A stretch of 5,358 nucleotides of DNA from positions 1 to 5,358 of the forward strand of contig VBON01000044.1 in the NCBI GenBank assembly GCA_005877525.1, read 5' to 3'. The notes under the pieces are model-generated. The model ran no database searches and was not told where the DNA came from. It was given only the letters and a program-made list of their open reading frames with translations. The DNA comes from Nitrospirota bacterium (GTDB taxonomy: Bacteria; Nitrospirota; Nitrospiria; Nitrospirales; NS-4). Of the stretch, positions 1-5,358 are shown piece by piece (position 1 is the first letter of the stretch; the number at the start of each line of letters is the position of its first letter). A program made the position numbers and the translations under genes.

Positions 1-1
1 A

Positions 2-220
2 TTCACCGGCCGGACGATCCGCGCCGCAATGGATGGCCTCATCGATCTCGGGCGACCCAGCGAGGTTCAATTGGCGGTGCTCGTGGATCGCGGGCATCGG
101 CAATTGCCCATCAAGGCGACATACGTGGGCAAGAACCTGCCGACCGCGCTGAATGAACAGGTAGAAGTTTTTCTGGAGGAAACAGGCGAACCGGATCGGG
201 TGGTGATCATCTCGCCATGA
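2..220 (+). CDS. pyrR: PyrR bifunctional pyrimidine regulator / uracil phosphoribosyltransferase, C-terminal part (5' end outside window)
   Basis: Reading from base 2 gives 72 residues up to the TGA at 218-220, open at the window edge. It begins within the PRPP-binding loop (TGRT, residues 2-5 of the visible part), continues with RAAMDGLIDLGRPSEVQLAV and the conserved LVDRGHRQLPI and YVGKNLPT blocks (about residues 27-48), and ends in the usual acidic C-terminal strand (VEVFLEETGEPDRVVI). These blocks match the C-terminal 40% of the PyrR family. PyrR binds UMP/PRPP and, in Bacillus-type systems, binds pyr mRNA leaders to cause attenuation; it also has uracil phosphoribosyltransferase activity. 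Whether this one binds RNA cannot be judged, because its N-terminal half and the operon leader lie upstream. Its stop overlaps the pyrB start by 4 bases, tying the regulator to its likely target genes. An ATG at 29 is internal and not the real start. Identification is firm. Confidence 0.95.
   Translation, partial: FTGRTIRAAMDGLIDLGRPSEVQLAVLVDRGHRQLPIKATYVGKNLPTALNEQVEVFLEETGEPDRVVIISP
199..208 (+). promoter_or_regulatory. Strong Shine-Dalgarno for pyrB, inside the end of pyrR
   Basis: GGTGGTGATC matches 9 of 10 bases of the GGAGGTGATC complement of the usual 16S rRNA 3' end. It lies 8 bases before the pyrB ATG at 217. It supports 217 as the pyrB start, so pyrB has its own ribosome site as well as the 4-base overlap with pyrR. 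Confidence 0.65.
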
Positions 221-1137
221 GTCTGAAGCGCAAAGACCTGCTGGGAATGCGGGACCTCTCGGTCGAAGAAGTCACTCTGATCCTCGAGACCGCCGATTCG
301 TTCAAAGAAGTTTCCGGCCGTGATATCAAGAAGGTCCCGACGTTGCGCGGCAAGACCGTGGTCAATCTCTTCTTCGAGCCCAGCACGCGGACCCGCACGT
401 CGTTCGAGCTCGCAGCCAAGCGTTTGAGCGCAGACGTCATCAATTTCACGACTTCTACGAGCAGCATGGTCAAGGGTGAAACGCTTCTCGATACCGCGAG
501 CAATATTCAGGCGATGCGCGCCGATTTCATCGTGCTGAGACATCCGGCCGCGGGAGCCCCCCATATTCTCGCTCGGGCGCTCCAGGCATCGGTGATCAAC
601 GCAGGCGACGGCGGCCACGAGCATCCGACGCAGGCGCTGCTGGATCTATTCACGCTCCGCGAAAAGAAGCGCGAATTTCGAGGACTTCGAGTCGCGATCA
701 TCGGCGATATCAGCCATAGCCGCGTGGCCCGTTCCAACATCTTCGCGCTTACGAAGCTCGGCGCCGAGGTCCGCATCGCCGGCCCGCCCACCATGATCCC
801 GCGCGACATTGAGCACCTCGGGGTCTCGGTCTTTTACAATCTTGACGAAGCCCTGGCCGGCGTGGACGTAATCATGATGCTCCGGCTGCAACTCGAGCGC
901 CAAGGGATCGCCTTGTTTCCCGGCATCCGCGAGTATGCGACCTGCTACGGCCTGACACCGGAGCGACTCCGCATGGCCAGCCCGGATGTGCTGGTCATGC
1001 ATCCCGGACCCATCAATCGCGGCGTGGAAATTTCCGCTGAAGTCGCAGACAGTGTCTCTTCGGTTATTCTCGATCAAGTGACGAACGGGGTTGCCGTGCG
1101 AATGGCGGTGCTCTATCTGCTGTCGGGAGGCAAATGA
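217..1137 (+). CDS. pyrB: Aspartate carbamoyltransferase catalytic subunit
   Basis: This 306-residue protein has the normal length of a catalytic chain. It makes N-carbamoyl-aspartate from carbamoyl phosphate and aspartate, the committed step of UMP synthesis, in the cytoplasm. The carbamoyl-phosphate loop STRTRTSFE is at 56-64 and the mobile '80s loop' SSMVKGE at 82-88, with Lys86 as the likely equivalent of E. coli Lys84. Arg108 (LRHP), HPTQALLDLFT (136-146, His136), HSR (167-169), LRLQ (222-225, Arg223/Gln225) and HPGPINRGVEI (262-272) complete the active site. HPTQ and the aspartate-side LRLQ loop, with HPGPINRG, separate it from ornithine carbamoyltransferase. No pyrI regulatory subunit follows, so it probably works as an unregulated trimer or together with dihydroorotase, as in other pyrR-type operons; that part is inference. 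It overlaps pyrR and pyrC by 4 bases each (ATGA). The start is backed by a strong ribosome site at 199-208. Confidence 0.98.
   Translation: MSLKRKDLLGMRDLSVEEVTLILETADSFKEVSGRDIKKVPTLRGKTVVNLFFEPSTRTRTSFELAAKRLSADVINFTTSTSSMVKGETLLDTASNIQAMRADFIVLRHPAAGAPHILARALQASVINAGDGGHEHPTQALLDLFTLREKKREFRGLRVAIIGDISHSRVARSNIFALTKLGAEVRIAGPPTMIPRDIEHLGVSVFYNLDEALAGVDVIMMLRLQLERQGIALFPGIREYATCYGLTPERLRMASPDVLVMHPGPINRGVEISAEVADSVSSVILDQVTNGVAVRMAVLYLLSGGK
1125..1130 (+). promoter_or_regulatory. Ribosome binding site of pyrC, inside the end of pyrB
   Basis: GGGAGG lies 3 bases before the pyrC ATG at 1134, within the last codons of pyrB. The spacing is short but the purine core is strong. Together with the ATGA overlap at 1134-1137 it supports the chosen start. 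Confidence 0.5.
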
Positions 1138-2447
1138 GCTCCGGTAACGCGAGTCTTCTCATCCGCCACGGTCGCGTGATAGACCCGGGACGTATAGATG
1201 GTCCTGCCGACGTCTTGGTACAAGACGGCAAGATCGCCGCCATCGGCCGCGATCTGAGCGCGCCGGCGGGCATCGAGGTACTGGATGCCTATGGAAAGTA
1301 CATTCTCCCAGGATTTGTGGACCTGCACGTCCATCTGCGCGAGCCGGGCTTTGAGTATAAGGAAACCATCAAGACTGGCATGGCCGCCGCGGCAGCGGGT
1401 GGCTTCACGTCGATCTGCTGCATGCCGAACACGAATCCCGTGAATGATACGAGGGCGGTTACGGAGTTCATTCTGGACCGCGCGAAACGGCCGGACTCGG
1501 TTCATGTATTTCCGATCGGCGCGATCACGAAGGGATCCGAGGGCAAGGAACTGGCCGAGTATGGCGACCTGCGATCTGCCGGGTGTGTGGCGGTTTCGGA
1601 CGACGGCAAACCTGTCATGAACAGCATGGTCATGCGCCGCGCGCTCGAATATGCCCGCGCCTTCAATCTGCCCGTCGTCGACCATTGTGAATGCAAGCAT
1701 CTTTCGGATGGGGGCGTGGCGCACGAAGGATTGGTCGCGACGGAATTGGGCCTGCAGGGAATTCCGTCTGCCGCCGAAGATGTAATGGTGGCGCGCAACA
1801 TTGAACTGGCGGAACTGACGGGAGGCCGGCTGCACTTGGCGCACGTGAGCACGGCGGGATCGGTCCGGATGCTGCAAGCGGCAAAAGCCCGGGGGGTTCG
1901 GGTGACGGCTGAGGCCTGTCCGCATCACTTCACTCTCACCGAGGAAGCGATCCGGGAGTTCAATACCAATGCCAAAATGAACCCGCCGCTGCGCACGCGC
2001 AAAGATGTGGAGGCCATCAAGGCCGCACTGAAGGACGGCACTATCGACGCAATCGCAACCGATCACGCCCCTCATGCTGCGCATGAAAAGAACCGGGAGT
2101 TCGAATATGCGCCGTTCGGGATCGTCGGTCTCGAGACAGCGTTGGGACTTTCCCTGCTCTTGGTGGAGGAAGGTGTCTTGACGCTCGAGCGCATGGTGGC
2201 GTCGCTGACAAGCGGGCCGGCAAACGCCTTCAGCCTTGCCAAGGGCACGCTGGCGATGGGTGCCGATGCCGACATCGCGATCGTCGATCCGGATGCTCAA
2301 TGGATCGTGGATCCGGACCAGTTCCAATCGAAAGGGCGTAACACGCCGTTCGGCGGGTGGAAGTTAAAAGGACGAGTGGTGAAGACACTCGTGAGCGGGA
2401 GAGAGGTCTATTCGTCTGCTATGTCCGATGCTGAGCACCGCGTGTAG
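1134..2447 (+). CDS. pyrC: Dihydroorotase, class I (binuclear zinc amidohydrolase)
   Basis: The 437-residue protein catalyses reversible ring closure of N-carbamoyl-aspartate to dihydroorotate, the third step of UMP synthesis. It is an amidohydrolase: a small beta-sandwich made from both ends (about 1-58 and 365-437) around a metal-binding TIM barrel. Visible metal ligands are the HxH in FVDLHVHLREPG (His65, His67), Asp156/157 in VSDDGKP, His184 in VVDHCE, His237 in LAHVST, and the catalytic Asp310 in ATDHAPH. Arg69 and Asn99 (MPNTNP) are the likely substrate contacts. An aspartate bridge in place of the carboxylated lysine, plus the length near 430, place it in class I (Bacillus/Aquifex type) and not the 350-residue E. 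coli type. All key residues are present, so it should be active and is not the inactive PyrC' sort. Allantoinase and hydantoinase are less likely given the location between pyrB and carA. It overlaps pyrB by 4 bases and is followed by the only real gap in the window. Confidence 0.97.
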   Translation: MSSGNASLLIRHGRVIDPGRIDGPADVLVQDGKIAAIGRDLSAPAGIEVLDAYGKYILPGFVDLHVHLREPGFEYKETIKTGMAAAAAGGFTSICCMPNTNPVNDTRAVTEFILDRAKRPDSVHVFPIGAITKGSEGKELAEYGDLRSAGCVAVSDDGKPVMNSMVMRRALEYARAFNLPVVDHCECKHLSDGGVAHEGLVATELGLQGIPSAAEDVMVARNIELAELTGGRLHLAHVSTAGSVRMLQAAKARGVRVTAEACPHHFTLTEEAIREFNTNAKMNPPLRTRKDVEAIKAALKDGTIDAIATDHAPHAAHEKNREFEYAPFGIVGLETALGLSLLLVEEGVLTLERMVASLTSGPANAFSLAKGTLAMGADADIAIVDPDAQWIVDPDQFQSKGRNTPFGGWKLKGRVVKTLVSGREVYSSAMSDAEHRV

Positions 2448-2539
2448 TCATCCTGAACAAGTAAGGAACCTTATTCCATGCCCGGCAGGCTCCGCGTCGT
2501 ATGAGAGCGACAGGAAGCCGCTGAAGGTGACTGTGAAAG
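2448..2539 (+). other. Intergenic gap between pyrC and the DUF4149 gene, with small inverted repeats
   Basis: These 92 bases are the only clear break in an otherwise overlapping gene cluster. The first part carries two short overlapping inverted repeats: TCCT (2451-2454) with AGGA (2464-2467), and TAAGG (2462-2466) with CCTTA (2469-2473). The second has a 2-base centre, too tight to be an RNA hairpin. No T-run follows, so this is not a classical intrinsic terminator, and I find no well-spaced -35/-10 pair. The last bases hold the ribosome site of the next gene. The operon most likely reads through. Confidence 0.45.
2524..2530 (+). promoter_or_regulatory. Ribosome binding site of the DUF4149 gene
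   Basis: AAGGTGA contains six bases (AGGTGA) that match the complement of the 16S rRNA 3' end, 9 bases before the ATG at 2540. It fixes the start of the membrane protein and shows that this gene has its own initiation signal and is not coupled to pyrC. Confidence 0.6.
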
Positions 2540-3031
2540 ATGAAAAAGGTTGTGCTCGTGGCGCAGTGCGTGGAACTGTTGGCCCTGTCTGCCTGGGTCG
2601 GCGGGCTCATGATCATCATCGCCGCAGTGATTCCGGCTGTGTTTAATACCATAGGCATGGAGAGCGGCGGACGCATGTTGACTCGCGTCTTCCAAGGATA
2701 TGACCGCATCGTGTTGTTCTCGGCCGGGCTTATCGTTATCGGGACCCTAACGCGCGTGCGCGCAGCGCGCCAGTTGAGAACGCAGATTGAGCACGCAGAG
2801 CTCATACTCTTCGGGACCATGCTGGCCGTTGCCGTGTATCTCGCGCTTGTGTGGAATCCTCACATGATGATTCTCCAGGAGAAAGCGCTTGGTGCACAGG
2901 ACACGGTCGTTAAGCAGAAGGCGTACCGGGATTTCTTCTTGGGTCACCAGATTGCTCGCACGCTCTATGTCCTGAACCTCGGTCTTGGCATTGCCCTTAT
3001 GTGCGTGAAGGTGCGCAAATGGAGCAGATGA
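2540..3031 (+). CDS. Small four-helix membrane protein, DUF4149 / TMEM205-like
   Basis: The 163-residue product has four predicted membrane segments: about 4-31, 56-75, 86-106 and 140-157. Short loops separate them, and a longer soluble loop (107-138) lies between helices 3 and 4. The first helix has the family-style signature LSAWVGGLMIIIAAVIPAVF (15-35 region), with a glycine pair and a proline near its end. NPHMM follows helix 3, and H136...N146 (FLGHQIARTLYVLNLG) leads into helix 4. This pattern resembles the DUF4149 / TMEM205-like family, whose biochemical function is unknown. The basic RVRAARQLR stretch (72-80) and KVRKWSR at the C-terminus would be cytoplasmic by the positive-inside rule, with the 107-138 loop on the other side only if helices 3 and 4 pair as predicted. 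It has its own ribosome site, follows a 92-base gap, and its stop lies within the start region of carA. No pyrimidine transport function is shown; a link to the operon by context alone would be speculation. Confidence 0.8.
   Translation: MKKVVLVAQCVELLALSAWVGGLMIIIAAVIPAVFNTIGMESGGRMLTRVFQGYDRIVLFSAGLIVIGTLTRVRAARQLRTQIEHAELILFGTMLAVAVYLALVWNPHMMILQEKALGAQDTVVKQKAYRDFFLGHQIARTLYVLNLGLGIALMCVKVRKWSR
3008..3013 (+). promoter_or_regulatory. Ribosome binding site that favours the 3019 start of carA
   Basis: AAGGTG lies 5 bases before the ATG at 3019 and 14 bases before the alternative ATG at 3028. The only signal close to 3028 is GGAG at 3021-3024, with a 3-base spacer. Spacing therefore favours 3019, while the ATGA overlap at 3028-3031 favours 3028. 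The two choices differ by three residues. Confidence 0.45.
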
Positions 3032-4197
3032 AGCCGGCGATTCTCGCCCTCGCCGATGGAACCGTCTTTAAGGGCACTGCCTTCGGCGCTACCGGCGAAA
3101 CGACGGGGGAAGTGGTTTTCAACACCGCGATGTCCGGTTATCAAGAGATTGTGACCGATCCCTCGTATCGTGGGCAGATGGTGACAATGACGTATCCGCA
3201 CATCGGAAACTACGGCATCAACCCCGAAGATATGGAATCGCGACAGTCTTGGCTGGCCGGCTTCATCGTGAAGGAAGCCTGTCGGATCTCCAGCAATTGG
3301 CGAAGTCGCCAGTGCCTCCAGGAGTATCTGGCCTCTCAGGACATCGTCGGCATCCAGGGTATCGATACCCGCGCCCTCACAACACATCTTCGGGACCATG
3401 GATCCCAGCAAGGATGTATCTCGCACCTTGACCTTGGTGCCGACCGCGCCGTGCAGAAGGCCCGGCAGGCACCCAGCATCATCGGCCGTGATCTCGTCCG
3501 CGAGGTGACCTGCTCTACGGCGTATCGCTGGACCGAAGATAGCGGGGTGTGGGGTGGCAACGCCTCTTCCTGGAGGGGAAAGAGTGAGGGACGTTTCAAG
3601 GTCGTAGCCTTCGATTTCGGAATCAAGTACAATATTTTGCGGCGCCTCGTGGATGAAGGCTGCGACGTGACCGTCGTGCCGGCCTCAACGACCGCGGATG
3701 CGGCGTTGGCGCTCAATCCCGACGGGATCTTCCTCTCCAATGGACCTGGAGATCCGGAAGCAGTGCCCTATGCCGTCGAAGCGGTAGCAGAACTGCTTGG
3801 CGAGAGACCTATTTTTGGAATTTGTTTAGGCCATCAAATACTTGGACTTGCAATAGGATTGCAAACGTATAAGTTGAAGTTCGGGCACCATGGAGGAAAT
3901 CACCCCGTCCTGAACTTTGAGACAAACCGGGTCGAGATTACAACACAAAACCACAACTTCGCGGTTCGGGCCGGCAGCGAGGAGATGGCTCCGGCCAAGG
4001 GGGAAGCATGGCCGACGCCGTATGGACCTGTGCAAGTGAGCCATGCCAGCCTGAACGATGATGCGGTGGAAGGCCTGCGTTGTCTGGACATTCCGATGTT
4101 TTCGGTCCAGTACCACCCGGAAGCCTCCCCTGGTCCCCACGATGCCGCGTACCTGTTCAAACGATTTACCGATATGATGCACAAAGCACGAGCATGA
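3019..4197 (+). CDS. carA: Carbamoyl-phosphate synthetase small (glutaminase) subunit
   Basis: The protein is 392 residues from 3019 (389 from the ATG at 3028), close to the usual 380-ish. It hydrolyses glutamine and passes ammonia to CarB to make carbamoyl phosphate for PyrB and for arginine synthesis. The N-terminal CarA-specific domain shows LADGTVFKGTAFGA (11-24), EVVFNTAMSGYQEIVTDPSY (31-50), YPHIGNYG (59-66) and the IDTRALT segment (115-121). The class I glutamine amidotransferase domain starts near 193 and has SNGPGDPE (240-247), the nucleophile elbow FGICLGHQ (Cys269), GHHGGNHPV, QNHNFAV and QYHPEASPGPHDA with His366 and Glu368 completing the triad. All catalytic residues are present. 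The N-terminus could also be the in-frame GTG at 3001, but that has poorer support. The region around Cys269 is unusually AT-rich with rare codons. carB does not follow; sppA does, with a 4-base overlap. Confidence 0.97.
   Translation: MEQMKPAILALADGTVFKGTAFGATGETTGEVVFNTAMSGYQEIVTDPSYRGQMVTMTYPHIGNYGINPEDMESRQSWLAGFIVKEACRISSNWRSRQCLQEYLASQDIVGIQGIDTRALTTHLRDHGSQQGCISHLDLGADRAVQKARQAPSIIGRDLVREVTCSTAYRWTEDSGVWGGNASSWRGKSEGRFKVVAFDFGIKYNILRRLVDEGCDVTVVPASTTADAALALNPDGIFLSNGPGDPEAVPYAVEAVAELLGERPIFGICLGHQILGLAIGLQTYKLKFGHHGGNHPVLNFETNRVEITTQNHNFAVRAGSEEMAPAKGEAWPTPYGPVQVSHASLNDDAVEGLRCLDIPMFSVQYHPEASPGPHDAAYLFKRFTDMMHKARA
3811..3880 (+). other. AT-rich, rare-codon patch inside carA over the active-site cysteine
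   Basis: By hand count, 23 of these 70 bases are G or C (33%), against roughly 60% in the rest of the window. Codons such as TTA, ATA (twice), CTT, ATT and TGT replace the GC-ending codons used elsewhere in carA. The stretch encodes IFGICLGHQILGLAIG and the TYKLK that follows, so the protein sequence is fully conserved in style and only synonymous sites shift. Normal composition returns gradually after about 3960. The reading frame is intact. Confidence 0.75.
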
Positions 4198-5264
4198 CAC
4201 CAGAAGAAGAGAACAAGGTAGTGCTGCAACAAGCTCAGCTCGAACGGATTTTTAGCGTCAGTTACCGACCGATCGCCCTGCGCCTCTCGAAGGGCCGCAA
4301 ATATCACTTTCTCTCGCTGCATATGTTTCTGGCCTTCCTAACACTTTCCATTTTTTTCACTGGATGCGTGTCGCTCTCATTGTTTCCGCAGAAAATGCCG
4401 CTCCGCGAGAAGACCGTGCAGGGCACGGCCGCCGATAAGATCTTGGTGGTGAGCATCTCAGGGATCATCTCCGAAGGGAAGGACGGGGCGGTGTGGGACC
4501 GCGACGATGACCTTGTAGCGCGCATCAAAGAGGAATTGACGCTCGCGGCCGAGGACGATCGTATCAAGGCGCTCCTCCTGAGGATCAATAGTCCCGGCGG
4601 GACGGTCACGGCGTCGGACATTATTTATCATGAGATCATGGCTTTTAAGGAGAAGCGCAAAATTCCTGTCGTGGCGGTCATCATGGACCTTGGCGCCTCC
4701 GGCGGTTATTACATTGCGGTGACGGGTGACCGCATCATTGCTCATCCGACCAGCGTCACCGGCAGCGTGGGTGTGATTATGTTGCGGGTGAGTGCGGAAG
4801 GCCTGCTGCAGAAGATCGGCGTGGAGGCCTCGGCCATCAAGTCAGGAGCGAAGAAGGACATCGGCTCGCCGTTCAGGCCGATGACCGAAGACGAGCGGGC
4901 CATCTTTCAGAGCATGATCAACGGATTTTTTTCGCGGTTTCTAGACGTGGTCTCGAAGGGAAGGTCCTTGCCGGCTGACCAACTCAAGGTGATCGCAGAT
5001 GGTCGCGTGTTGACCGGACCACAGGCCCTGCAGTTAGGATTGGTCGATCAGGTCGGCTACCTGGATGACGGCATAGCCGCGGCGAAGAAGCTGGCCGGCG
5101 TGACCGATGCGCGTGTCATCATGTACGCGCGTCCTGAGGCGTACCGCAACAACATCTATTCTCTCGCGAACGGCCCCGGCGGACTCGAGGCGCTTGCGCG
5201 GTTCGACCTCATGAACCTCATGCACGGGGCCTCGCCGCAATTCCTCTACTTATGGATGCCATGA
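4194..5264 (+). CDS. sppA: Signal peptide peptidase SppA, short form, probable lipoprotein (start uncertain: 4194 or 4323)
   Basis: From 4194 the product is 356 residues; from the internal ATG at 4323 it is 314, which is nearer the usual short SppA. SppA is a membrane-bound serine/lysine peptidase that degrades cleaved signal peptides. The ClpP/crotonase-like S49 core runs from about 82 to 300: LLLRINSPGGTVTASD (127-142), the nucleophile Ser169 in MDLGASGGYYIA, TGSVGVI (189-195), and the general-base Lys221 in SGAKKDIGSPFRPMTEDE. The 52-residue Ser-Lys spacing equals that of B. subtilis SppA (Ser147, Lys199). A hydrophobic segment MFLAFLTLSIFFTGC (44-58) ends in a lipobox-like FTGC with Cys58, suggesting a lipid anchor. 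The 4194 start gives the ATGA overlap with carA seen throughout this operon, but no clear ribosome site; 4323 also lacks one. Residues 21-37 come from a REP-like palindrome, so the first 43 residues may not be native or may be untranslated. Confidence 0.9.
   Translation: MTPEEENKVVLQQAQLERIFSVSYRPIALRLSKGRKYHFLSLHMFLAFLTLSIFFTGCVSLSLFPQKMPLREKTVQGTAADKILVVSISGIISEGKDGAVWDRDDDLVARIKEELTLAAEDDRIKALLLRINSPGGTVTASDIIYHEIMAFKEKRKIPVVAVIMDLGASGGYYIAVTGDRIIAHPTSVTGSVGVIMLRVSAEGLLQKIGVEASAIKSGAKKDIGSPFRPMTEDERAIFQSMINGFFSRFLDVVSKGRSLPADQLKVIADGRVLTGPQALQLGLVDQVGYLDDGIAAAKKLAGVTDARVIMYARPEAYRNNIYSLANGPGGLEALARFDLMNLMHGASPQFLYLWMP
4275..4295 (+). repeat. REP-like palindromic element at the start of sppA
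   Basis: The 21-base element has the arms GCCCT (4275-4279) and AGGGC (4291-4295), with CTCTCGA in the inner part. By recall it differs at only two positions from a repeat that is scattered through many bacterial genomes, with ends GCCCTGAGCC and TGTCGAAGGGC. In the sppA frame it reads as ALRLSKG within RPIALRLSKGRK, the type of peptide that REP insertions often produce when they fall in a reading frame. Only one copy is visible here, so copy number in the genome is untested. Confidence 0.55.
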
Positions 5265-5358
5265 GTATAAGGATCGGACGGCGAGAAGCCTTGGCCCGGG
5301 TCGCCCGGCTGACGGCCGGCACCTGCGGACTGTGCCTCTCCGGCGGCCTCCTCTCCCA
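5261..5358 (+). CDS. 5' end of an unidentified gene with a Tat-like export signal (truncated by window end)
   Basis: An ATG at 5261 lies in an ATGA overlap with the sppA stop (5261-5264), the same junction type as the other genes here, and the frame stays open to the window edge for 32 codons. The peptide begins MSIRIGRREALARVARLTAG and continues with CGLCLSGGLLS. The Arg-Arg pair at 7-8, followed by a moderately hydrophobic, glycine- and alanine-rich stretch, resembles a twin-arginine signal. The consensus is weak (GRREAL, no Phe-Leu-Lys), and a plain Sec signal is also possible. No ribosome site is clear, so coupling to sppA translation is likely. The function cannot be told from this fragment; an exported protein, perhaps a cell-wall enzyme, would fit, but that is a guess. 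It is not the start of carB. Confidence 0.6.
   Translation, partial: MSIRIGRREALARVARLTAGTCGLCLSGGLLS

Noticed and set aside
1113..2327. A 404-codon open frame on the - strand across pyrC
   Set aside because: It is exactly antiparallel to a well-conserved dihydroorotase, has no recognisable domain, and is rich in Arg and His as expected for the complement of a GC-rich gene. It is a coding shadow.
1134..2447. Inactive dihydroorotase homologue (PyrC') paired with PyrB
   Set aside because: All metal ligands (His65, His67, Asp156/157, His184, His237) and the catalytic Asp310 are present.
2462..2473. TAAGG-AA-CCTTA as a terminator for pyrC
   Set aside because: The 2-base loop cannot form a stable hairpin, the stem is AT-containing and short, and no T-run follows.
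2477..2505. Promoter for the DUF4149 gene with TATGAG at 2500-2505 as -10
   Set aside because: There is no -35-like sequence at the right distance; CATGCC lies there instead.
3001..3018. GTG at 3001 as the carA start
   Set aside because: It extends further into the DUF4149 gene, adds residues not typical of CarA N-termini, and has no ribosome site before it; ATG 3019 or 3028 is better.
3842..3873. Possible internal promoter in carA: TTGGAC (3842-3847) and TATAAG (3868-3873)
   Set aside because: The spacer is 20 bases, too long for a normal sigma-70 site, and the alternative TTGCAA (3848-3853) leaves only 14. An AT-rich patch will produce such hits by chance.
4080..4193. Extension of sppA upstream to an ATG at 4080
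   Set aside because: This would overlap the conserved QYHPEASPGPHDA end of carA by over 100 bases, and the added peptide has no SppA-like features.

Overview
The window is a stretch of bacterial chromosome that is almost fully coding, with every supported gene on the + strand. It contains most of a de novo pyrimidine (UMP) biosynthesis operon. In order: the 3' end of pyrR, pyrB (aspartate carbamoyltransferase), pyrC (class I dihydroorotase), a small four-helix membrane protein of the DUF4149 / TMEM205-like type, carA (small glutaminase subunit of carbamoyl-phosphate synthetase), a short-form SppA signal peptide peptidase, and the first 32 codons of a further gene whose product starts with a twin-arginine-like signal. 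I see no RNA gene, CRISPR array, transposase, integrase or phage gene.

The base composition is moderately GC-rich (roughly 60% by eye). PyrR joined to pyrB and a class I dihydroorotase, with no pyrI after pyrB, is the Gram-positive-like arrangement, also found in several deep-branching Gram-negative phyla. A lipoprotein-type SppA and a Tat-like signal suit a Gram-negative-type envelope. Nitrospirota (Nitrospira-like) is my best guess, but this is an impression from gene order and protein style, not a measured assignment.

Layout: 1-220 pyrR C-terminus; 217-1137 pyrB; 1134-2447 pyrC; 2448-2539 the only clear intergenic gap; 2540-3031 DUF4149 protein; about 3019-4197 carA; 4194 (or 4323)-5264 sppA; 5261-5358 truncated next gene. 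Five of the six gene junctions hold an ATGA stop/start overlap, which implies one polycistronic message with coupled translation. CarA (with CarB, not in view) makes carbamoyl phosphate, PyrB condenses it with aspartate, PyrC closes the ring to dihydroorotate, and PyrR would adjust expression to the uridine nucleotide supply. The membrane protein and SppA have no known role in this pathway and look like envelope genes carried in the same operon.

The less ordinary points are: (i) a REP-like palindrome in frame within the N-terminal extension of sppA, which makes the sppA start uncertain; (ii) a sharply AT-rich, rare-codon patch in carA exactly over the glutaminase nucleophile; (iii) the DUF4149 gene coupled to carA; (iv) sppA, not carB, directly after carA. 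I found no convincing new defence, mobile or RNA system, and would call this a mostly ordinary housekeeping region.
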